Source: Isoetes taiwanensis
Lineage: Eukaryota; Streptophyta; Lycopodiopsida; Isoetales; Isoetaceae
NCBI GenBank assembly: GCA_021234155.1
Contig: JAJEKV010000014.1
Coordinates: 11,820,028-11,884,027 of the forward strand
Direction: 5' to 3'
Length of the DNA: 64,000 bases
The position numbers and the translations under genes are program-made. Of this stretch, positions 48,195 through 58,190 are shown one piece after another. The notes below the pieces were generated by a model. The model was not told the DNA's origin and did not search any database. It was given only the letters and a program-made list of their open reading frames with translations. Numbering within the stretch: the stretch's first letter is position 1; the number at the start of each line of letters is the position of its first letter.

Positions 48195-48868
48195 AAACTT
48201 TATTAGTAGCTTCTGCTTGACCATTACCTTGGGGATAATAAGAAGAGCTCTTGGTATGTTTGACCTTAAGAATGGTTAGCAGATTAGCAATAACTTCATT
48301 CACAAAAGGAGTACCTCTATCAGAGTGCAATTGTAGAGGAATACCAAATCGTGCACAGATATATTCATGTAAAAACTTTGTTGTTGTAATAGCATTGGCC
48401 TGTCTTAAAGGAATAGCTTCTGCCCACTTAGTAAAATAATCTGTAGCTACAATAATGTGCTGATGTTGTCCTGCAGAAGGGGGGGTTAATAGGACCAATA
48501 TAATCTAATCCCCATATTTGGAAAGGTCTTGGAGAAATGATGGAATTTAGTGCAGCTGGGAGAAGGATCCTTTTGCCAAATATCTGACACTTGTGGCAAG
48601 ACTTTATAGCAGTATAACAATCTTTAAATACTGTAGGCCAACAATAACCTGACCTGAGAATTTTCTTGGCAGTGGTGTCCCCAGCAAAATGGCCTCCACA
48701 TATTCCTTCATGCATTTCTCTAATGATCAGGGCGGATTCTTCTTCATTGACACACCTCAATAATAGTCCATCCCTGTTGACTTTACATAAAATATCATTA
48801 ACCATTTTAAATTGCCTACATTTTTCTTTAAATCTCCTTTGCTGGCTCGAAGTCAGTCCTGAGGGCAT
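48195..48868 (-). pseudogene. Integrase N-terminal half of element B
   Basis: Zinc-binding HHCC module (HEGICGGHFAGDTTAKKIL ... CHKCQ) in 48428-48868, then the catalytic core with ATDYFTKWAEAIP, HSDRGTPFVNE and GNGQAEATNK (48195-48498). A frame change near 48480 lies in a run of seven G where element C has AGAAGAAGG, so it may be a homopolymer error. The core is cut by element A right after the catalytic glutamate block and continues at 34213. Confidence 0.85.
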
Positions 48869-48937
48869 GTCTTTGAATTGTAGAAAATTCTTAATAGGTT
48901 GCTGCCAATCCTGTTGGATCTGATTTTCATCTTCTGC

Positions 48938-49918
48938 CTACAAATAAGCTAAGGCATCCACAAAGTCAACAACCTCCACTGCATCTTCATGGTCAAAGAA
49001 AATGTAAGGTAAATAAAGACTGGGACTCTTGACCTGATGCAATTCTTTAATGGAAATATTAAAAGTTTGTAGCTTACAAGCCCACCTTTGAATTTTTGGT
49101 TTGGAAGTAGCCTTACCAAATAACAACCCCATTGGATTTTGCTTCATATAAATTTGAACAGAACTCTTCAATAGCAAGTGACCCTGTCTGTCAATGAGGA
49201 ACATAAGAGCAGCAACACTCTTTTCCAATCTGGTGTATGTTTCTTTAGTTGAACTCCATTGTTTGCTGGCAAAAGCTATGGTATGCTTGTCCTGTAGAAT
49301 AGCTAAACCTATAGCATTCTTAGTGATAGTAATATAAACCTCAAATGGCATATCCAAATCAGGTTTTTTAAAAAGAGTAGCCTCACAAATGGACTTTATA
49401 AGTAACTCAAAAGACTCTTGGCAATCTGATGACCATGTGACAGGGACATACTTGCTCTCAGATTTAGAAATCCTGCCTATTCTTGTCAGTTTAGAAATAG
49501 GACTTATAATGTGAGCAAAATTAGGGATATACATTCTAAGAAAACTAGTCATGCCAATAAAACTTTTGACATGCTTCAAATTCTTGGGGGGTACCAGTTT
49601 TTTGAGGGCTTCAACCTTTTCTTGTGCCACTTGTATACCATTGTTGGACACCTCATGTCCCAAAAGTTGCCCTTTGGATGCAAAAAAAAAAATACACTTC
49701 TTTGGGTTAAGGTTGACTCCAGAGTCCCTGCACAAAGAGCATATTTTTGCAAGCAATTCCAAATGATTAGTAGGGTGAGATCCTAAGCAAAGGTCATCCA
49801 AGTAAACTCTGAATTCTTGAGGAGACATAGGTCTAAAAATAACGTCCATAGCTCTCTGGAAAGTGGCAGGTGCATTCATTAATCCAAAAGGCATTTTTTC
49901 ATTGCATAAGTTCCCCAA
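48938..49918 (-). CDS. Element B pol: reverse transcriptase C-terminal half and degenerate RNase H
   Basis: Open for 326 codons. It starts inside reverse transcriptase at MPFGLMNAPATFQRAMD, has the catalytic YLDD (in FRVYLDDLCLGSH), the thumb and connection LRMYIPNFAHIISPISKLTR, and an RNase H fold, PFEVYITITKNAIGLAILQD then YTRLEKSVAALMFL, in which the first and last catalytic aspartates are missing. It joins 49879-51627 by a one-base shift in a run of T at about 49897, probably a homopolymer miscount or a simple deletion. Confidence 0.85.
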   Translation of the reverse strand: MGNLCNEKMPFGLMNAPATFQRAMDVIFRPMSPQEFRVYLDDLCLGSHPTNHLELLAKICSLCRDSGVNLNPKKCIFFFASKGQLLGHEVSNNGIQVAQEKVEALKKLVPPKNLKHVKSFIGMTSFLRMYIPNFAHIISPISKLTRIGRISKSESKYVPVTWSSDCQESFELLIKSICEATLFKKPDLDMPFEVYITITKNAIGLAILQDKHTIAFASKQWSSTKETYTRLEKSVAALMFLIDRQGHLLLKSSVQIYMKQNPMGLLFGKATSKPKIQRWACKLQTFNISIKELHQVKSPSLYLPYIFFDHEDAVEVVDFVDALAYL

Positions 49919-51627
49919 GGGGTAATAAAAGAGGTCTTTGGTTGATCTTCTTCCTTAATGCCAATTTGATTAAATCCTGAAAATCCATCTAAGAATGAGT
50001 ACACCTCTTTTCCTGCTACAGCATACAAGATTTCTTCTAAAAAAGGCAAGGGATAGTAGTCCTTGATGGTAGCTTTGTTGAGATCTCGATAATCAATGCA
50101 AATCCTTAGAGCACCACTCTTTTTTTCTACAGGTACAATGCAAGATACCCATTCTGGATTAATGATTTCAATAATAACACCTGCATCTAGCATTTTATCC
50201 AACTCATCTTTGATTAATCCCATCAATGAAGCATTAATTCTTCTCAGTTTTTGAAAAACAGGCTTATATCCTTCTTTAATCTTGATTTCAAATTGGCATA
50301 CCTCAGCTTTAATACCAGTGAGCTCAGAATAATCCCAGGCAAACACATCCTTCCTTTCTTCAAAAAACATTTGTATGTTCTCCCTATTTTGGTATTCAAT
50401 TAAATCTCCAACAAACAGGGTTCTAGTCTTACCATTTTTTGTGATTGTAATCTCTTCAGTGTCCTTTTCCTCTGATGCATTAATGGTTAGAATGGGACAA
50501 AGTGCTTTTACCTCACTAGCATCAAGATCTTCCTCTGGAATAGCTCCCTCAGTTAAATGTGACATGAGAGTTTCTCTACATAGGGCATCACCTTCCACAT
50601 TTTTCTCTCTTGGTATGTGAGTTATATCCCATGAAGCAAAACTCGAGAGTACTCCCATTACTTGATTTTTCAAGAGCTCCATATCTGCATTTTTTGTTTG
50701 GTAGTTTCCTGAAACTTGCCTACAAATTAATTGTGAGTCACCATAAATGTGAATGTTGGCAATATCCATAGCTTTGGCCTCCTGAGGACCTGCAATCAAA
50801 GCCTTATATTCTGCTACATTAGATGTAACTTGGGGAGAGGAATCTTTCAAAATAGCAGCAGATGATGCAATATTTAGTTTTTTAGAAATACCTCCATCAA
50901 ACCATAAGAATCCTGATGGCTCTTGTCTGCTGGGGAGTGCACATTCCATAATGAGAGGAACCATTTCATATTTCCTTGATCTTTTATTTTTTATTCTGTA
51001 AGATCCCAAAGGTTCTTCAATCAGCATTTCTTTAATAAAGTTTACCTCTTCTTTAGAGCCATAGGAGCCATCTTGATTGTAAATCGTAGCAGTTTGAGAA
51101 CCATTGGAGATGGTACATCTCCCTTGAGACCAAACTGGCCTAGCATCCACAGTGGCTAACCATCTTCTCCCTAAAAGTAGATCATAGATGTCAGATTCAT
51201 CCCCTATATCTTCAAAAGCCACTACAATAAAGTTAGCAGCTACAGTTATGCCTTCTGTATTAACAGGCACTTTAGTCACCACACCAATAGGAGTAATTTT
51301 AGCATTATAAAAATATCTTAATAATATAGAAGCTTTCTTGTCCACCTCGAAACCACACTTCTTCATAATATGATATGGCATGATGTTTAAGGGGGATCCC
51401 CCATCAAGTAACACGTTTGAGAAAGTATAACCTCCTAAAGCAGCTGAACATGTGAATGCTCCAGGGTCTTCTTCATTCTGTGCTAGAACAAGGTTAGTGG
51501 CATCAGTAAAATTCACACAAGCATTCAATGTCTCACCACCAGTTTGCTGCAGTACTCTTTTTCTATAGCTAGGTGCAATCTTTAGCAAGGTGAAAAGGTC
51601 CACACTTACTTTGGAGTTTTTGAGCAA
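49879..51627 (-). CDS. Element B pol: protease, first RNase H, reverse transcriptase N-terminal half
   Basis: Open for 582 codons. Order: LLKNSKVSVDLFTLLKIAPS leader; retropepsin with NVLLDGGSPLNIMP and LLLGRRWLATV; an RNase H with FLWFDGGISKKLN, then TSNVAEYKAL, IYGDSQLICRQ and REKNVEGDALC, so all four acidic positions are kept; then reverse transcriptase with FQKLRRINASLMG, SGALRICIDYRDLNK and SFLDGFSGFNQI. The region between the two RNase H strands lacks about 12 residues present in element C. The placement of the active RNase H ahead of reverse transcriptase is the same as in element C. Confidence 0.9.
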   Translation of the reverse strand: MLKNSKVSVDLFTLLKIAPSYRKRVLQQTGGETLNACVNFTDATNLVLAQNEEDPGAFTCSAALGGYTFSNVLLDGGSPLNIMPYHIMKKCGFEVDKKASILLRYFYNAKITPIGVVTKVPVNTEGITVAANFIVVAFEDIGDESDIYDLLLGRRWLATVDARPVWSQGRCTISNGSQTATIYNQDGSYGSKEEVNFIKEMLIEEPLGSYRIKNKRSRKYEMVPLIMECALPSRQEPSGFLWFDGGISKKLNIASSAAILKDSSPQVTSNVAEYKALIAGPQEAKAMDIANIHIYGDSQLICRQVSGNYQTKNADMELLKNQVMGVLSSFASWDITHIPREKNVEGDALCRETLMSHLTEGAIPEEDLDASEVKALCPILTINASEEKDTEEITITKNGKTRTLFVGDLIEYQNRENIQMFFEERKDVFAWDYSELTGIKAEVCQFEIKIKEGYKPVFQKLRRINASLMGLIKDELDKMLDAGVIIEIINPEWVSCIVPVEKKSGALRICIDYRDLNKATIKDYYPLPFLEEILYAVAGKEVYSFLDGFSGFNQIGIKEEDQPKTSFITPWGTYAMKKCLLD

Positions 51628-51639
51628 AACATCAACTTC

Positions 51640-52659
51640 ATCAAAGTCTTGATCTTTCTTACCATATTTTTGCTGAGGGGGTCAGCAAATCTCACAGAAG
51701 GTTTAGGCTCTGGTCTCTTTTCTTTTTCCTGCTTAGCAAAATATTCCTTAACAACACACCTAACATCAGTATGGCCAACTTCTTTACAAAAAGAACAAAC
51801 AGGACATTCCTTTCCAAAGTGGCCTTTTCTATTGCATTTAGGACACACTTGCCAATAGCAAATTTCTGATGGGTGAGAATTCCTATTGCAATGAATACAT
51901 TTAGGGTAAGTTTTACCTGTTCTTGTAGCCTTGAGTTCAACCAATTGTTTGGTTAGTTCTGCTAAAGCTTCAGTAACTTTAGATAGGCTGACTTGACCTC
52001 TGCAACTTGAGAATTAGCTTCCTCCTCTTTAGATTTCTTCTTTTCTTTCTGTATGGCATAAACTGGAATGGAAGGGTGATGATCATAATGTGCATCAGTA
52101 GCATCAGGGTAAAAAGGATCATGGCTATGGTGAGAGACATGATGCTTGTCAGGCAAAGTAGAGAGCATCTGAGTTAGGTCAGTGGTTTTGTAAATGTGAT
52201 AAATCTTTCTTTGTACTGATTCACACTTTCTCCTGCATGTATAGAAAAATCTTGCAACTCATTAACCAAATCTTTTGGAGCAGCTAACTTACCAAGCCTA
52301 TCCAGGAACTTCTTGACGAGTTCATCCCATGAAGTGGTACCCATTAACTTCTCATAAGTTAACCAAGCACCAGCTTCACTCTCTTCTTTGAAACATTTTT
52401 CAAACTCTGAAAGCTTGCACCCTTTCTTGAAACCATAATCCCTGTAATAATCCTCAAATATTCTCAAGAAGTTGTTAGCATTCATACTGGAACCAAAAGT
52501 AGGCAAAGGAACAGGGACATTCAACTCGAATTGGTATGGCATGTTTTGAAGCAGGCTAGTTGAGAAACTTGAAGGCAATGGCCTTTCTCTGCAATGATCT
52601 GGTACATCAACATCTTCTAATGGTTCTTGTTCTGCTGGAAACTTTTGCTTTGGAGCCAT
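51640..52659 (-). pseudogene. gag of element B with two internal deletions
   Basis: It starts at MAPKQKFPAEQEPLED (ATG at 52659) and keeps the capsid-like part (52174-52659). It then lacks about 150 bases compared with element C (junction near 52190), shifting the frame. The C-terminal part (51640-52168) has three CCHC knuckles: CIHCNRNSHPSEIC, CPKCNRKGHFGKEC and CSFCKEVGHTDVRC. About 200 bases between the knuckles and the protease leader are also missing (junction near 51680). Confidence 0.85.
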
Positions 52660-52683
52660 GAGTTCTGAAATCCAGGAAGATGT

Positions 52684-52697
52684 CGGTAGAACCTCCA
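52684..52697 (-). other. Primer-binding site of element B (tRNA-Gln)
   Basis: The plus strand reads cggtagaacctcca, three bases from the LTR start at 52701. The match to the tRNA-Gln 3' end is shorter than in A and C because the next bases read TGT instead of TCT. Confidence 0.6.
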
Positions 52698-52700
52698 AGA

Positions 52701-54470
52701 TGTTGACCCTCAACCTGGCTAGAGAGTCAAACACAAGAAGCCAACTTGAATTTGTGCTCAAGTTGGGGTTAGAACCTCCAGATCACTTAAGGTGATCAGT
52801 CTACACAAGAATTTTTTAAAGCAAAAGATCAAATATCAAGTACTCATACCTTTCCCAATTCAAGAATATGGAACCTTCACTCAAATTGATGTAATCCTCA
52901 TAGGTGGATTGATTTTCAAGGTCAAATGATTGTGACTTGTGTAGAAAAGTTATAGGCAAGCAAGGGAAAAGATCTTGACCAAGTCTGAGTTCTAGTTTGC
53001 AAGATATTCGATCTCAAAGTTGAGTCAATTTTTGGTCAATACCAGTCAAAGCCACAGACAGATCTCAGAATTTTGTAACTTGAGTTGCAGAGGGAATTTT
53101 TCAGAAATTCCAAAACTGAGATGAAGTATAGGTCCCAAAGGTGTGGGGCATGCAATCAAATCCTATTTTGGATCACTAAAACTATTTTTTTGGCACTGTT
53201 TTGTGGATAACAGTCTAAAATTGTATCAGACGGAATGCAAAAAATGATAACTTGAGTTTGGAATGGTTTTTTCTCGAACTTTTTGTGCACACAGGTGCAA
53301 ATATGATGGGAGATGAGGGGCAAATGGTCATATGCAAGAAAAGATGATGGAATATCTTACTGTAAAATTGTTTATATGGCAAAAATACTAAAAGATCATG
53401 ACAGTCAATTTTGTAAGCACTTGGCAGGCAATTTTCATTGATATGGAGGTAATACAGGATGAATATGGGTCTTAGGATCATAAATCAATCATCAAAATAT
53501 CTCAGAAGGTCATATAATAATATCATAACAGGAATATCAGTCCAATTTTCTCAAATCGAACTGTGGAATGCTTAGATACTTTATAAACGTTTTCAGATCA
53601 TGCTCAGCATGTATCAATGTTGAGGTTTGATGCATCTGGGCCTTCAAAAAGTTGTGTGTCGATCACCCCAATTATATTTTCAAATTTTTATGAATCCAGA
53701 ATCTTAGGCATTGATTATGGGTTTGTTGGATAGCTAAGAGGCGGGAAGGAAAGATTTGGGAGGAATTTAAGGCAGAAACTGAGGCCTCTGGCCGATTCGA
53801 AGGTTTTTTCTAAGTTTAGGGTTCATGGAGGGAATCTCGCGAGCATCTTTCGAGTATATTTCGAGATTCTGGCCTTTTAAAAAATCAATTTTCAATGGTT
53901 TAAATGGAAAAATCAAACCTTAGAGTTTTGAGAATCTTTTAGGGATCTTTGAGGATGCTTTCCGAAAATTTGGGAGCATATCTGGCCTTGCCACGTGGCA
54001 TAGGGCATCCTTATGGTATCTAGAATGATACCTAAGTTATCCACCTAGGATCTTAATGTTCCATAATAGGATTTGTTTTTCAAAAGCAAAGGCCAAAAAA
54101 TGGGATGGGAATATGAAATAGAAATGAGCTTATGATAAGATAAAGGAAGAGTGGAGGAATCAAGGCAAAAAATGAGAGAAGGCATAGGGGAATGGAGATG
54201 GGAATAGTTTGGGGGCAAAAGATTCTAGATCACCATGGGGTCTTCCAAACTCTAACTTTCAATCTTCAAAAAGTATCTTCCAATCTTCTTACCCAAAATC
54301 TTATAAGCATCCTTTGACCTCAAATGAAGTATTCCTTATGGGAGTTGACCTTGAAGATAAATATCCTTTGACTTTCACACCAATGTTGACTACCAAGTTC
54401 TTCTTTGACTTAGCCTTCCTAACTTCAACATATGAACCAACAATTAGTATGTTGCCCTTTGGGGGCAACA
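52701..54470 (-). repeat. 5' LTR of element B
   Basis: This is the partner of 30787-32490, running from TGTTGACC to GGCAACA. It carries about 50 bases near 53210-53265 that are missing from the 3' LTR. Confidence 0.9.
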
Positions 54471-54475
54471 CGGGT

Positions 54476-55236
54476 GTGGGATGTGACTCCTTTATAGTTT
54501 TCAATTCTCTAATGTGGGGGTTGATGGCATCTAAGGTTGTGGCGACCTGCATAATCCATGTGACTGGCACTTGCATGTCGGTAGCAATAGCACATCTCAT
54601 TGAGCTATCGTATATATACCAGTGAAGAATGCTCGTGGGTGTGGCTGCGGATAGGAGTCGATGGTATGTGCGACCCATAATTGCAACAGATGATGGCATT
54701 TTCAGGTCCATGAAATAGCCCTTTATGCCGAGAGGAGTGAAACAGAATGGGTTGTTCACGATACATGAACTGTCAGAAAATTTGTTTCACGAGTACAGTT
54801 CTTGTAGAGCTTGAGGAATAGGTTCAAGTGAAGGGAGTAAACGACGACCATTGTTGCAACAGAATGACATGCTTTCGGATCCATATGCAGCATTTCTTTG
54901 TCCATCTCAACAGTTCATGACCTGCAGTTTTCATGTCTCGTTGCATCATAGCAATTTGCTTTTGGCAATATCGACTTGCAGTGTTACAGTTTGATGTACT
55001 GAGATCGACAACTGTTACTTTGTTTTGATCATGTTCCATGGAGGCCATATTTAGTATGGCCTTAGTATGGCCTCCATGGAACCCGATTCTACATCTTTAT
55101 GGACTTTTGCGCGAATCGAGGTTGAGTTCTTTGGGTATGCTGGCGTTGCATTGATTGATGAGGAAGCAAGTTTCTTCAGCTTCCTTTGGGCTCTATATTC
55201 TTGCTGATATTTCCAACGTTTAAGGATTCTGTTCAT
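54476..55236 (-). pseudogene. N-terminal part of the split Helitron protein
   Basis: The minus-strand peptide NPFCFTPLG, then IMGRTYHRL and HWYIYD (54476-54759), matches the start of the Helitron-like N domain, which reads F-S-G-----G-(I/V)-G--YH---L-P and LYIYD. It stops at the element B target site and resumes at 30786. Upstream, 54824-55048 and 55051-55236 give basic peptides, including LKRWKYQQEYRAQRKLKKLA, like the arginine- and lysine-rich leader of Helitron proteins. Frames differ between pieces. Confidence 0.7.
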
Positions 55237-55356
55237 TTCATCCTCAAGAAGCCCTTTGAAAGTAGCTATAGATAGCTTATTAAGGATGGGATTAAAAAAG
55301 TATTAATCGGGTATAGTAGGTCTGAGTGCATATGAACTATGAACTAAATGTGATAC
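55237..55356. other. Gap between the Helitron N-terminus and element C
   Basis: AT-rich, no gene seen. GATAC at 55352-55356 would be the left target duplication of element C; the right copy is outside the window. Confidence 0.4.
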
Positions 55357-57404
55357 TGTTGACCCTAAACCTGGCTTAAAGGTCAACCACAAGGAACCAA
55401 TTCGAGTTTTCACTCAAATTAAGGTTAGAACCTCCAGATCACTTAAGGTGATCAGTCTATGCAAGATAATTCCAAAGACAAGTTCAAAAAATTTGAATTC
55501 TATACCTTTCCCATTTCCAAAAAATGGCACCTTTGCCAAAACAATTGTGGTGTTGAGATGCAGATCGATTTTTTAAGTCAGGCATTGTAGACTTGGTCAA
55601 AAAAGTTGTAGGTAACCAATAGTAAAGACTCTGACCAAGTCAGAGACTTAATTTATGAGTTATTCGAGCTCAAAGTGTGGTAAAAAATTGGTCAATAGAG
55701 GTCAAATGTGGAAAACAGTGATCAGAAATTGAGATTTGGAGTTGCCAATCACCTTTTTGAGGATTTCCAAAGCAAGTAGGTTGCAATGGTGCTAAGGAAG
55801 AGAGGCAAGCGGTCCAATCCTAATTTGGATGTGCAAAGGTATTTTTTGTGACTAGATTTGGCAAAATACAGTCAAAACTGTTCAAACCCGAGAGCAATTT
55901 TTTTGAATTTGAGCTATACTTGGTATTTTTGGATGATTCCAACTCCCTTGGCTTGCACAAGCCCTAAGAATAGCTGGCAAGTGATCCAAAAGAATTGGAA
56001 AACACACGAGAATTTTCTGTAAGATATTTTGTAGCAAGAATTGTAGAAGAAAATATCAGAAATGGATTTGACAACTTGGCAATCGATTTGAATTGATATG
56101 GAGGTAAATATATCATGATAACAGAATATAAGGATGCTTCATAGCTTTTAATCACAGGAAAATAATCATCTCAAGTCAATAAATAATTTTTGAAGGTAAT
56201 GTCAACTAGATCTTGTAAATCCAGTTGAGGAGAGCTCATGAACTTCAAGAATCGTCCAGACCTTGCTCAGCAATGATCAATGTAGGATCTGAATACTTCT
56301 GGGCCTTCGAAAATGTTGTGATTGTGTTTCCCCTGTATATAGTTTTTGAATTTCGATTCCAGTGATTTCAGGTGATAAATTTAGGCTTAAATTGTTGCTT
56401 AAGTTCTGGAATCCAAGAATAGATTGGTTTCAGGGAGAATGGAGCGCGGGATGGCGTGATTCGAGCTGGATTTCCAATTTTAGGGTTCTTCGGCTGTATT
56501 TTCGCATATTTTGCGCGATACGGTTTCGTATTTTTGAAGGAATATGCCCTGTATATGCCGTATTTGATCATTTAAAAAACTTGGCTAATGGTTTCAAGGA
56601 ATTTTCCATGGAATACTTAAAAAAGGTTATAACTTCTCAACCATAGGGAAGAATACCCACACGTGCAAAGGGATATAGAATCTTTAGGGCATCTTTTGAC
56701 AAGGTTTAAGATATACCAAGGAGAGCATAATGGAGTAGGAATGGAGGCAAAAGAAATCATTAAGGGCTAGTGGGAAGATGAGAATAGAAATGCAAAAGAG
56801 GGGAATAATAACTTTGCAACAAGGGCTTGAATTTTTTTGAATAAGTAATGTAGTGACATTTGGAGGAAATGGCAAAGGATTTGAGCAAAATGGTAATTAT
56901 GGCAAGGTGAGCATGGCAAGGGAATAAGCAATAGGTATGAGGGAATAAATTATGGGGGAATAAGGATGTATTGGGAAAGAAAAATTAGGCAAGACATGGT
57001 AGGGTATGCAAGAGTGAACAAAAGGGAGTATAAATATAGGAAAAAAGGCTAGGAAATTTCGAGGGGCAAGAATAGAAATGAGTAAGGATGGCTAGGGAAT
57101 GGAATCAAATACCATGGGGTCTTCCAAACTTTGAACTTCCAATCTTCAAAAAATGTCTTCCAAACTTCTTAACCCAGAATCTTCTAGAGCATATCCTTGA
57201 CTAAACACTTTGACCTTAAATAAAGTACCTCATGTGAGTTTTGAACCTTGAGCACTTGTTGACTTGAAGAATGAACACCCTTTGACCTCCATATCAATGT
57301 TGAATGCCAAGAATCTTCCAAACTTTGACCTAGTATTCCAAGATAAGTTGACCTAGTTTTGAATGCATGGATCATAATTAGCATGTTGCCCTTTGGGGGC
57401 AACA
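55357..57404 (-). repeat. 3' LTR of element C
   Basis: 2048 bp, from TGTTGACC to GGCAACA. Its first 1.2 kb aligns with the element A LTRs; the rest is more diverged. It includes the hairpin GATCAC...GTGATC at about 55438-55454. Confidence 0.9.
56334..56342 (-). promoter_or_regulatory. TATA-like box in the LTR of element C
   Basis: CTATATACA on the minus strand. The equivalent position in both element A LTRs is conserved (35196-35204 and 47290-47297), while the surroundings vary, so it is a reasonable core promoter. Confidence 0.45.
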
Positions 57405-58190
57405 TCTCGCCAAAACAAGAAAAAGGCTGGTCCCCTCAGCCATATAATGTCAAAAATGAATAACTAGAGGGGTCTTCAACTTTGTACCAAGGTGTCTATG
57501 ATAGAATAAGAGTGTGAAATGCAAATGTTGATGAAATGAGTGTGAATGTGATGATGAAATGATGTGGATGGAATATGGTGAGTGAGAAAAGGCAGAAATG
57601 AGTGCGAATATGATAGGATGATGGTGCAATGGGGATGAAGTAATTGTGCAATTGCTTGGGATCTCGCCAAAACAAGAAAATGCATGTCTTCTACTTGATC
57701 TTCAAAAGGTTGCAACTCTGCTATGATGGTAGAGATGAATTGCAGAGTGCTTTTCTTCTCTTGGGAATGAAAACAAGAATAAAGAACTGAATGGAAGGTA
57801 GGACTACTTATGACAGATGAAAAGAATGGAAGAAGAGTGCACCTGTCATGGAAACACACAAACCAATTAGTCTCAAATCCTTGCAACTCTGCTATGATGG
57901 TGAAGGTGACTTTGCAGAGTGCTGTAAGGTATGAAAAAGAGAATAGGAGGATGAATGGATGGTAGGTATATTCTAAGACAGATGAGAAAATGGAAGAAGG
58001 ATGCTCCTGCATATGACAATTGGTAATCATTAGTATCAATCCTGTTCTTGAGATCATGTATACTCTTATCTGGTCAGATCACCCTAAAACATGAAACCAA
58101 TTCTATTAGAGTAATGTGCTCAAAGTCAAGCTAATCTAAAAAAGTCAAACTGGTTTAACTACACTAAACCTACTATAAATTTTTAAGCTT
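57405..58190 (-). other. 3' untranslated region of element C with two stem-loops
   Basis: Non-coding. The inverted repeats ACTCTGC and GCAGAGT occur at 57715-57748 and 57896-57930, each inside a longer repeated phrase about 180 bases apart. Both copies are also present in elements A and B at equivalent positions. Confidence 0.7.

Larger units (their letters stand above)
30787..54470 (-). mobile_element. Ty3-type element B (outer element of the nest)
   Basis: Complete element with LTRs at 30787-32490 and 52701-54470 and a perfect 5-bp duplication CGGGT (30782-30786 and 54471-54475). Without its guest (element A plus one AAACT, 34214-48199) it is about 9.7 kb. It has gag, protease, RNase H, reverse transcriptase, degenerate RNase H and integrase, all on the minus strand. 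Gag carries two deletions, and the polyprotein has a few single-base frameshifts, at least two at homopolymers. The LTRs differ mainly by C/T and G/A changes plus one indel of about 50 bases, so it is older than element A. Confidence 0.9.
27430..55236 (-). mobile_element. Autonomous-type Helitron, split by element B
   Basis: Rolling-circle transposon coding sequence on the minus strand, in two parts: 54476-55236 (N-terminus) and 27430-30786 (Rep core and helicase). Removing 30787-54470 and one CGGGT copy rejoins the two parts in one order, which shows the retroelement stack landed inside the Helitron gene. Several stops and frameshifts make it inactive as it stands. I could not place the 3' CTRR end left of 27430 or the 5' TC end right of 55236, where element C begins. 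Confidence 0.8.

Noticed and set aside
47992-48498. A single open frame joining integrase to a different C-terminus
   Set aside because: It runs from element B integrase into the LTR of element A at 48195. The join is an insertion junction, not a fusion gene.
54301-54759. An open frame of 152 codons
   Set aside because: Only 54476-54759 is Helitron; the rest is read-through into the element B LTR.
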